From contig WGFD01000328.1 in the NCBI GenBank assembly GCA_015492395.1, positions 1-7,582 of the forward strand: a stretch of 7,582 nucleotides of DNA. The letters are read 5' to 3'. Position numbers and translations under genes: made by a program. This stretch comes from Deltaproteobacteria bacterium. GTDB lineage: Bacteria > Desulfobacterota > GWC2-55-46 > S146-70. Within the stretch, counting starts at the first letter, position 1, and each line of letters starts with the position of its first letter. Under the pieces are notes generated by a model, which did no database searches, was not told the origin of the DNA, and saw nothing but the letters and a program-made list of their open reading frames with translations. Positions 1 through 5,886 of the stretch are shown here, in pieces.

Positions 1-197
1 GGGGTGCTCTGAGGCGCCGGACTTGCGCTGCGCCCGGCCTGAAGCTTCCAGCAGCAAAGGTCCGGGAGGGGCAAAATATAAATGGCATACAGTCATATTC
101 ACGCGTCAGCCTGGTGGCGGTCTTCCGGGTTCGTGTATACTGTGCACCTTCAAAAGATACGGTGCGCTCATCCATGCTGTTCGGCCTGGACTGCTGG
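1..197. other. Upstream stretch without a convincing gene
   Basis: This region ends at the transglutaminase start. Its first ~70 bases look more GC-rich than the genes that follow. Two forward frames stay open from the window edge: one ends at 214, and the other runs straight into the transglutaminase frame. Neither has a recognisable domain; the frame ending at 214 is rich in Cys and Gly, and its Arg codons are mostly CGN, unlike the AGG/AGA-rich genes downstream. A TATACT hexamer at 136-141 looks like a -10 box, but no acceptable -35 box lies 16-18 bases upstream. I see no tRNA, rRNA or terminator. It could be the tail of an upstream gene or a leader region. Confidence 0.5.
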
Positions 198-1847
198 ATG
201 AGACGAGGTCTTGATTGGATCTTACTCTTCCTCTCTATAACCTCTTTTCTTACGATGTATTCAAACACCGCTACTGCTTCAACCCTTGTCCTGGAGGGGG
301 GCATGAGTGGCCGTATAGAAGTAGCTCATAATCAATCATTTGACGTATCTGGAAAAGGCCTCAAGAGACTGAGGTTCAGATTTGCTATGCCTGTGTCCTT
401 CAATAGCCCTACGGTACAGCAAAAGATCTCGGGGTATGGACTGAGGGTTACTCCGGAGGTCACTTGGATCGGTGAAGAGGTGGATGAGTTTGGCAATGTC
501 TTTAAGGTGCTTACATGGGATGTATTGCATGGCGATGTCTCTGTTGAAGGGAGCTTCACTGTGGACTTGGCCATCAACCTCAAGGAGTTAAAGAGCACTG
601 CGCCGTTCCCCCTTGAGACCGTCCCCCCGGGGGAGCGCAGATTCTTGAAAGCGACGGAACTTACCCAGTCCGAGGCCGCCCGTATCAAAGAGCTCGCTGG
701 CAGACTGACGAAGGGTGCAGAAAGCGAGCAGGAGGCAGTGACGCGCATACTCAATTGGGTGGTGGATAATGTAAGATACAAGACGCCGGTGCAGCGTTAT
801 GATGCCCTATGGACACTTGACACGAAGAGCGGCAACTGTCAGAACTTCTCACATATCTCTATAGCGCTGCTTAGGGCGGTGAAGATACCTGCAAGGATAG
901 TGGGGGGTATATCACTCGAGAAGCCGTGGAAGGTTCCGTTGAAAGAGGGCTACCTTGTTCAGTCCATCGGGCAGGGCGGGCATGCATGGATGGAGGTCTA
1001 CTATCCTGATCTAGGTTGGGTCTCGTATGATGCTCAGCAGAGCCATCTCTTCGTAAGCCCAAGGCACATAAAGCAGACTGTAGGACTGGACTCGATGGAT
1101 ATAAACGATTCATGGAGGGCCTCCCCCGTGCTTCCAAGATACCATGAAAAGATAACGGCCGAATTTATTGAGGACAGTGTGAGGCTCTCATTGAAGGAGA
1201 CGAGGGGAAGCCCGAGGAACTATGTGCTTGCCAATAGTGTGATCACAACCCCGGCAGCACGTGAGAAACCGAAGGTTAAAGAGGAACCGCCGCTTCCGAA
1301 GGGGGAGATGGTGGAGTTTGGAAATATGGACTTTCCGGACCTCATGAACCTGTACACGACCGGGGAGGGAGTGGGTTACAGGACACTGGATAAAGAGACC
1401 GCTGAGTACGTGACATCCGGCCATAAGTACGCCCAGGCGTTTAAGATCACTGAGGGGTTGAAGCTGTACGAGGTGTCGCTGGCCATGCACAAATTCGGGG
1501 GGAGGATTGGGAGCCTATGGGTGGATGTGGTCAAGGATGAGGGAGGTATGCCGGGTATGAAAGGGGTTAGGAGCTTTCCGCTCAGTCTGGATACGATTGG
1601 CTTTTCACCGGGGTACAGGTGGTTTTCGTTTAAGTTCTCGATGGAGGAGGCCGATGCACCTGTAATAAAGCCGGGCAGATACTGGATTGTATTGAGACAT
1701 TCAAAAGATGCAATAGTAAACTGGTTCTACATCCCTTCGAATCCATATGGCGATCCGGATGATACACGGTCCACGTCCAAGGGTATCAATTGGTCAAATG
1801 TCCTTAACTACGACTTCAATTTCAAGGTTGCAGGCAGGTATCAATAA
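198..1847 (+). CDS. Exported transglutaminase-like (papain-fold) protein with C-terminal beta-rich domain
   Basis: Exported 549-residue protein. From the ATG at 198, residues 1-27 form a signal peptide: MRR, a hydrophobic core, and an A-T-A|S signal peptidase I site. In-frame starts exist upstream (GTG 114, ATG 174), and the frame is open to the window edge, but they would put extra sequence before the signal peptide. The ribosome site at 198 is weak. Residues ~28-150 are beta-rich. Residues ~151-305 match the transglutaminase core, with Cys214 (in SGNCQNFSH), His262 (GGHAWMEVY) and Asp278 (WVSYDAQ) as the expected triad. A Pro/Lys-rich linker (~349-378) leads to a C-terminal region (~385-549) that looks like a jelly-roll or choice-of-anchor sandwich, with W/Y-rich strands and a final FNFKVAGRY strand. 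Bacterial proteins of this fold act as proteases, peptidases or crosslinkers, so the substrate cannot be told. A role in the periplasm or at the cell surface is inferred. Confidence 0.88.
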   Translation: MRRGLDWILLFLSITSFLTMYSNTATASTLVLEGGMSGRIEVAHNQSFDVSGKGLKRLRFRFAMPVSFNSPTVQQKISGYGLRVTPEVTWIGEEVDEFGNVFKVLTWDVLHGDVSVEGSFTVDLAINLKELKSTAPFPLETVPPGERRFLKATELTQSEAARIKELAGRLTKGAESEQEAVTRILNWVVDNVRYKTPVQRYDALWTLDTKSGNCQNFSHISIALLRAVKIPARIVGGISLEKPWKVPLKEGYLVQSIGQGGHAWMEVYYPDLGWVSYDAQQSHLFVSPRHIKQTVGLDSMDINDSWRASPVLPRYHEKITAEFIEDSVRLSLKETRGSPRNYVLANSVITTPAAREKPKVKEEPPLPKGEMVEFGNMDFPDLMNLYTTGEGVGYRTLDKETAEYVTSGHKYAQAFKITEGLKLYEVSLAMHKFGGRIGSLWVDVVKDEGGMPGMKGVRSFPLSLDTIGFSPGYRWFSFKFSMEEADAPVIKPGRYWIVLRHSKDAIVNWFYIPSNPYGDPDDTRSTSKGINWSNVLNYDFNFKVAGRYQ

Positions 1848-2036
1848 TATCATACTATGGAGAAGGCAGTTCCTGGTTGCAGTACGGCCTCTGTTAAAGG
1901 TATTGAGGAAGAGGAAGGCCACTGGTACCATTGATGGGCGCATAAAAGGATTTCCTCCTGCCGGTCCCATTCTTAAGAATGTTGAAGAGGGATTACGCAT
2001 ACTACGCTCTGAAGGTTATTAGAAGGGAGGTTCTCG
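1848..2036 (+). other. Intergenic gap holding an open frame of uncertain status (open to 2022)
   Basis: The 189-base gap between the transglutaminase stop and the next start is open in one forward frame (+1 relative to the transglutaminase) up to a TAG at 2020-2022. The 58 residues look protein-like, with a basic stretch (LLKVLRKRK) and then GFPPAGPILKNVEEGLRIL. The only ATG for this frame is at 1747, inside the transglutaminase gene, with no ribosome site; TTG at 1903 is a poor alternative. It may be a short gene with an unusual start, a remnant of a decayed gene, or chance. A 12-base perfect palindrome (ATTCTTAAGAAT, 1969-1980) lies inside it. No terminator hairpin with a T run is visible after the transglutaminase. 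I do not recognise a family. Confidence 0.3.
2023..2030 (+). promoter_or_regulatory. Ribosome binding site fixing the start at 2037
   Basis: AAGGGAGG lies six bases before the ATG at 2037. It directly follows the TAG (2020-2022) of the open frame in the preceding gap. It favours 2037 over the in-frame ATG at 2091, which would give a signal peptide starting closer to the hydrophobic core but lacks a comparable site. Confidence 0.75.
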
Positions 2037-3278
2037 ATGACGTGTTATAGATGGCTCACAATAGCGGAGATAGCTCAAAGGCGATGGAGGATGGCGGTAT
2101 GGATCTTCTTTATGGTTATACCCCTACTCAACTGTATGCTTTCCCAAAAGGTGCACGCCGATTCTAGGACCGTCCAGGCCAGGGGTATTGCCGCCGTTAC
2201 AAGGGGGAACACGGCGATAGCCGGCGACAATGCGCTCAATGATGCCTTGAGAAAGGCGGTCGAGCAGGCTGTAGGGATGATGGTATCGGCCGAGACCCTC
2301 GTAGAGAACTATCAGGTGTTGAGTGACTCCATATACACAAAGAGTCGTGGCTATGTCCAGAACTACCGGGTAATCGATGAAGGACCGCTCGGCGGCGGGA
2401 TGTACCAGGTTACAGTCGAGGCGGTTGTAACCATCGGAGACCTTAAGGATGATCTGGATGCGCTGGGGCTCCTGCACAAGCAGAGCGGGAAACCTAGGGT
2501 GCTCTTTATGATTGCCGAACAGAATGTAGGACAGAGATACTATGTTTTTTGGTGGTGGGGAAAGAGCGAGTATGCCGGTGAGGAGGTGGACCTGTCGATA
2601 GCGGAGACCACCCTCAAAGAGGAGTTCGCCAATAACGGCTTTAACGTAGTAGACATATCCGCGGTTACTGGGAGACTGGATATATCTAAGGCCTTTAGAA
2701 TGGCCGATCTGACCGATGATGGGGCAAGGAGCATCGGCAGGCAGTTCGGTGCCGAGGTGGTGATAAAGGGGAAGTCGATCGCAAAGGAAGGCCCGAGGAC
2801 CCGTGGAAGCAGTGTGGGTTCATACTTGGCCGATATGACGGCAACGGCGATCAGGGTGGACAATGGACAAGTCATAGCTTCCGGAAGGGGACATGGTGTG
2901 AGCCGCCATATCTCCGGGATCACCGGTGGCACCGAGGCTATTGAGAGGGCGGCAAAGGAGCTCGCCGGAAAGATGATAGACCAGATTGTGACTAAGTGGT
3001 CGGGCGAGGTCGGCGGAGGCGGAATAATACAGGTGACCGTACGTGGGATCGGCGACTTTAAGGAGCTTGTGAGGTTCAAGGAGGCGATAAAGACTCAGGT
3101 AAGAGGTGTACAGTCGGTATATCAGCGGAGCTTTGAAGGGGGGGTGGCCGTCCTTGACGTGGAGATGAAGGGGACGGGCCAGACGCTTGCCGATGAGATT
3201 GCGGTGAAGGACTACGGCTTCCCTGTGTCCGTAGAGGGAACGACCTCAAGGACGATAGAGGTCAGGATAGGAGAGTAG
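2037..3278 (+). CDS. Exported FlgT_N-domain-like envelope protein
   Basis: 413 residues. The long N-region and hydrophobic segment (~20-36) end in V-H-A|D at residue 41, a signal peptidase I site. The LLNC before it is not a good lipobox. Residues ~45-138 resemble the N-terminal domain of Vibrio flagellar protein FlgT: a first strand QARGIAAV, a helix of the type ALNDALRKAVEQAVG, the VENYQVLSDSIYTKSRGYV segment, then YRVIDE and a final strand. Residues ~145-325 form an alpha/beta region like those of CsgG/TolB-N-type lipoproteins (FGAEVVIKGKS; a strand with IRVDNGQVIASGRG). It contains an unusual triple Trp at 172-174. Residues ~328-413 are a small alpha/beta domain (VRGIGDFKELVRFKEAIKTQ). 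It lies 168 bases before the lipoprotein run and may form part of the same envelope complex. FlgT itself sits in the flagellar H ring, but no flagellar genes are visible here, so a flagellar role is not claimed. Confidence 0.8.
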   Translation: MTCYRWLTIAEIAQRRWRMAVWIFFMVIPLLNCMLSQKVHADSRTVQARGIAAVTRGNTAIAGDNALNDALRKAVEQAVGMMVSAETLVENYQVLSDSIYTKSRGYVQNYRVIDEGPLGGGMYQVTVEAVVTIGDLKDDLDALGLLHKQSGKPRVLFMIAEQNVGQRYYVFWWWGKSEYAGEEVDLSIAETTLKEEFANNGFNVVDISAVTGRLDISKAFRMADLTDDGARSIGRQFGAEVVIKGKSIAKEGPRTRGSSVGSYLADMTATAIRVDNGQVIASGRGHGVSRHISGITGGTEAIERAAKELAGKMIDQIVTKWSGEVGGGGIIQVTVRGIGDFKELVRFKEAIKTQVRGVQSVYQRSFEGGVAVLDVEMKGTGQTLADEIAVKDYGFPVSVEGTTSRTIEVRIGE

Positions 3279-3370
3279 GGATAAAAGGTGTACAGCGGGT
3301 GTTGGAGGAAAGCACTTGTGTTTAAGGAGGCTATGATTTATTCAGAGGTTTCTTGAGGATTCCATATGTC

Positions 3371-3399
3371 TTGCCGCGGGAAGCCCCGGCGCTTATATA
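3371..3399 (+). promoter_or_regulatory. Candidate sigma-70-type promoter for the lipoprotein gene run
   Basis: TTGCCG (3371-3376) and TATATA (3394-3399) are separated by 17 bases; each matches four of six consensus positions. Transcription would start near 3406, about 40 bases before the ATG at 3447. It lies in the longest clear intergenic region of the window (3279-3446), ahead of four closely spaced genes, which is where an operon promoter is expected. The spacer contains an imperfect GC-rich inverted repeat (3373-3390, GCCG.GG / CC.CGGC around GAAG). With no T run after it, that repeat is not a terminator. Confidence 0.4.
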
Positions 3400-3402
3400 C
3401 AG

Positions 3403-3425
3403 AGTCATAGATATACTTCATGACT
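3403..3425. repeat. Perfect inverted repeat AGTCAT / ATGACT next to the candidate promoter
   Basis: AGTCAT (3403-3408) and ATGACT (3420-3425) are perfect inverted copies separated by 11 bases. In RNA, the stem could extend by a G-U and an A-U pair. The repeat starts just after the candidate -10 box and ends eight bases before the AAGGAGGA ribosome site (3433-3440). Possible roles are a repressor operator over the transcription start, a 5' leader hairpin, or a weak terminator (TTTTAATTAA follows, but the stem is short and AT-rich). Six-base arms can occur by chance. Confidence 0.35.
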
Positions 3426-3446
3426 TTTAATTAAGGAGGAGGATGC

Positions 3447-4862
3447 ATGAAGAAGACTTTCTCGACCCTGTTGTGTTTGATCGTCCTGTCTATTGCCGCC
3501 TGTACGCCTATGGTGCGCATTCAGCCGGACCTGACGAATCCTGTTTATACCGTGGCGGTTCTGCCTATGTATAATGCGACGAATGATGTTGAGGGACCGC
3601 ATATGATAAGGGAAGAGTTTGACAGGCGTATCGCGAAGTGGCATTATCAAACCAGATCCATCGAGGAGGTAGATCAACTCCTGCGGGACAGAATGGGTAT
3701 TACCCTGGGATCTCAGCTCGAGATGACTACACCGCAGAAACTAGGTGAAGTCCTGGGTGTGGACGGGGTGGTCTATGGTTACCTCCTGAACTTCGACGAC
3801 ATCACTACCGGTATATATAACGTCAAGAAGGTGAGAGCGGGCTTTAAACTTGTGGAGACCAGGACCGGAAGGATCATATGGGCAAGGGGGCAGGGTGTGA
3901 AGAGCGAGCTCACAAGTGGTGGTTCCATTGGCAGTGGTGTGGCTGCACTGAAGGGTATAGGTGAAAAGAGGGAAGGACTGGAACCATTCAAGGCGATTAA
4001 GGGTGTGGCCGGCATCCCGGGGCTTGATGATTGGCATGTGATGAGGAGTGAACGGGAGGAGTCGATAGGTGATGCCGCAATCATGTCTATCGGAGGCAAG
4101 CTCATTGGCAAGGCGTTGGGGATACACCTCAAGGCCGAATCGGTCAGGATGCTCGACATGATCATGCCTACCCTCCATCCTGGTCCGGGCGGTCCACCCA
4201 TGGTTGTTGCTTCGGCACCCGCCGTTGCGGTTCCCGAGCCCCAGCCACCGGTGATGCCGGAGTTTACCTTTCCCTGGTATGTGGAGTTGGAAGGTGTGGA
4301 CTTCAGCGCGGTGATGGTTATGACTACTGTGAAGGTGGGTGGGGGTAAGAATCACGTATTCAAGGGCAAGATCGCCAAGAGGGGGCAGGACTTTCGTATG
4401 GATATGGATATGAAGGAGATGGCGAAGGCTTGGGGGGGAACTGGGTTGCCGGGTCTGGAGAGGGTTATAACCATCCATAAAGGCAGGGAAAAGGTAGGTT
4501 ACACAATATACCCGGAGAGGAAGAAGTACGTGGTGTTCAAAGAGGTCCATGATTCGGAGAAGGAGGATGTGCCTAAGATAGAGAAGAAAAAGGTGGGGAA
4601 AGAGGTGGTGGACGGGCATCCCTGCGACAAGTACCGGGTGAAGGCCATGTATAAAGATGGTACGATCCAGGAGGGGTACATCTGGAAGGCAAGGGACCTG
4701 GATGGTTTTGTGGTAAAGGCGGAGTTCGAGAATAAGGGTTTTAAGAGCATATGGGAGATGAGAGGTGTAAGGCTCAAGACACCGCCTGCAGTACTCTTCA
4801 GTGTTCCGAAGGGATATGAGGAGGTGTCCGGGATGGCTGAATTGATGGGAGGAGAAAGATAA
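3447..4862 (+). CDS. GNA1162 (DUF799)-like lipoprotein fused to a DUF4412-like domain
   Basis: 471 residues. The start is set by AAGGAGGA six bases upstream. The signal peptide ends in the lipobox I-A-A-C, with lipidated Cys19 followed by Thr, which by the +2 rule predicts outer-membrane sorting. Residues ~20-240 resemble the GNA1162/DUF799 lipoprotein family: the VAVLPMYNAT strand near 36-45, a helix with EEFDRRIAK, TTPQKLGEVLGVDGVVYGYLLNF to about 116, and a strand with TGRIIWARG. Family members are usually near 215 residues. Here a Pro/Ala-rich linker (~244-272) leads to a second, beta-rich domain (~273-471) with long Lys/Glu-rich strands. It includes GHPCDKYRV and a Trp-containing strand, reminiscent of DUF4412 or LolA-like sheets. 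It heads a run with the CsgG-family gene 44 bases downstream; CsgG and DUF799 genes are neighbours in Neisseria and other proteobacteria. The function is unknown. The first-domain call is fairly firm, the second tentative. Confidence 0.82.
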   Translation: MKKTFSTLLCLIVLSIAACTPMVRIQPDLTNPVYTVAVLPMYNATNDVEGPHMIREEFDRRIAKWHYQTRSIEEVDQLLRDRMGITLGSQLEMTTPQKLGEVLGVDGVVYGYLLNFDDITTGIYNVKKVRAGFKLVETRTGRIIWARGQGVKSELTSGGSIGSGVAALKGIGEKREGLEPFKAIKGVAGIPGLDDWHVMRSEREESIGDAAIMSIGGKLIGKALGIHLKAESVRMLDMIMPTLHPGPGGPPMVVASAPAVAVPEPQPPVMPEFTFPWYVELEGVDFSAVMVMTTVKVGGGKNHVFKGKIAKRGQDFRMDMDMKEMAKAWGGTGLPGLERVITIHKGREKVGYTIYPERKKYVVFKEVHDSEKEDVPKIEKKKVGKEVVDGHPCDKYRVKAMYKDGTIQEGYIWKARDLDGFVVKAEFENKGFKSIWEMRGVRLKTPPAVLFSVPKGYEEVSGMAELMGGER

Positions 4863-4906
4863 AGAGGGAGGATTGACTCTGATTGAAAATTATAAGGAGG
4901 TAGGTT

Positions 4907-5878
4907 ATGAGGATTGGTTTAAGAGGATATTTTCACCATAGTGTTATTTTCCCACTGATATTAGGGGCGGCATATCTTCTGTCCGGCTGTGCTCCCACGA
5001 TGACTGGCAGCGTAAAACAGGATATCAGTGTGACAGGACAGACGAAGAAGCTCGAGGAGGTTGGAGCGGACTATCGCGGACCACAGTATACGGTGGCTAT
5101 ATTGACCTTCAAGAACAAGACGCCGAGCAAGGTCCTCGGTGTCGGTGAGGCGGCCACGGATATATTGAGAACCATCGTGAAGCAGGCAGGTCTCGAGCCG
5201 ATATCGCTAACGGATGATGAGATGAGGGAGCAGGATAGGTTGATAGAGCTCCAGCAGACGGGGGCATTAAAGAGGGGCAGGAAGGAGGCCGCCGAGGGTT
5301 TCGAATCGGTTGACTTCAGGATCTCAGGCGCCGTAACGGCATATTCAGAGGTCGAGGAGAGTTCGGATGTGCTCATTGCCCAGAGCAAGACACAGGTGGC
5401 AAGGGTGCAGGTTGACTACGCATTGGTTGACATAGCTACCGGCAAGACGCTCCTCGCAGAGTCTGGTGCCGGAGAGTACAGAAAGAAGACAGGAGGTTTC
5501 CTGGGCCTTGGATCAAGGTCTACCTATGATACCGGTCTCAGGGACGGCGCCCTCAGGGACGCACTATCAAAGGCGATGACTAGGATGATAGAGAAGCTCA
5601 ATGCCACCCCCTTCCAGGGAAGGATACTCCTTGTAGACGGTGATGATGTCGTTATAAGGGCAGGTTACAAGAGTAAGCTGGAACCCGGGACGGAGTTTGC
5701 CGTATACAGGCCTGGCAAGGAGCTTGTGGATCCGGAGACGGGGCGTGTCCTTGGAAGGAGGCAGAAGAAGATAGGTACGATAGTCCTCACCTCCCACCAG
5801 GGCGAGAGGATATCGGAGGCAACGATAAAGTCCGGCGCCGCTTTCAAGGCAGGTGATATCGTTAAGGTCGTAAGATAG
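4907..5878 (+). CDS. CsgG/HfaB-family outer-membrane lipoprotein with FlgT_C-like tail
   Basis: 323 residues. AAGGAGG (4894-4900) lies six bases before the ATG. The signal peptide ends in L-S-G-C, lipidated at Cys28. Residues ~60-230 fit the CsgG family: the YTVAILTFKNKT strand, GVGEAATDILRTIV, FRISGAVTAYSEVEE near 134, VDYALVDIATGKTLLAESG near 168, then a GFLGLGSR loop and RDGALRDALSKAMTRMIEKL. In Escherichia coli CsgG (277 residues) this family forms a nonameric outer-membrane channel for curli subunits; here the hairpin region resembles it only loosely, so pore formation is inferred. Residues ~234-323 are an added beta-rich domain like the C-terminal domain of FlgT (GRILLVDGDDVVIRAG, then TEFAVYRPGKELVDPETGRV, ending AGDIVKVVR). 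No curli gene (csgA, B, E, F) is visible, so it is not called csgG. Confidence 0.87.
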   Translation: MRIGLRGYFHHSVIFPLILGAAYLLSGCAPTMTGSVKQDISVTGQTKKLEEVGADYRGPQYTVAILTFKNKTPSKVLGVGEAATDILRTIVKQAGLEPISLTDDEMREQDRLIELQQTGALKRGRKEAAEGFESVDFRISGAVTAYSEVEESSDVLIAQSKTQVARVQVDYALVDIATGKTLLAESGAGEYRKKTGGFLGLGSRSTYDTGLRDGALRDALSKAMTRMIEKLNATPFQGRILLVDGDDVVIRAGYKSKLEPGTEFAVYRPGKELVDPETGRVLGRRQKKIGTIVLTSHQGERISEATIKSGAAFKAGDIVKVVR

Positions 5879-5882
5879 GAGG
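5877..5882 (+). promoter_or_regulatory. Ribosome binding site overlapping the preceding stop codon
   Basis: AGGAGG shares its first two bases with the TAG stop (5876-5878) of the CsgG-family gene and lies four bases before the ATG at 5887. Such packing suggests that the two genes are co-transcribed and possibly translationally coupled. Confidence 0.7.
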
Positions 5883-5886
5883 GATC

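Noticed and set aside
2..214. Forward frame open from the window edge to a TGA at 212-214
   Set aside because: It could be the tail of an upstream gene, but it has many Cys residues, mostly CGN arginine codons unlike its neighbours, and no recognisable pattern; it would overlap the signal peptide of the transglutaminase.
211..241. TTGATT and TATAAC hexamers at the start of the transglutaminase gene
   Set aside because: The spacer is 19 bases and the pair lies within the signal peptide coding sequence, so chance is more likely.
1969..1980. Perfect 12-base palindrome ATTCTTAAGAAT as an operator
   Set aside because: One or two such palindromes are expected by chance in a window of this size, and no promoter elements lie beside it.
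3373..3390. GC-rich imperfect hairpin as a terminator after the FlgT_N-like gene
   Set aside because: The stem has a mismatch and is followed by GCTTATATAC rather than a T run.
3741..4619. Long open frame on the minus strand (292 codons) opposite the GNA1162-like gene
   Set aside because: The translation is rich in His, Leu and Pro with no recognisable domain, and the + strand protein has a lipobox, family motifs and a strong ribosome site. It is a codon-bias shadow.
4873..4896. TTGACT and TATAAG hexamers as a promoter for the CsgG-family gene
   Set aside because: Both hexamers match well, but the spacer is only 12 bases, too short for a sigma-70 promoter, and TATAAG overlaps the ribosome site.
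5532..5563. Tandem CTCAGGGACG direct repeat inside the CsgG-family gene
   Set aside because: It encodes the RDGALRDAL helix, where similar residues recur naturally; two short copies within a coding region are not a mobile or regulatory repeat.
4907..5878. Calling this gene csgG and the locus a curli operon
   Set aside because: Only the CsgG family domain is present; no CsgA/B/E/F is visible, and the fused tail and neighbours differ from curli loci.
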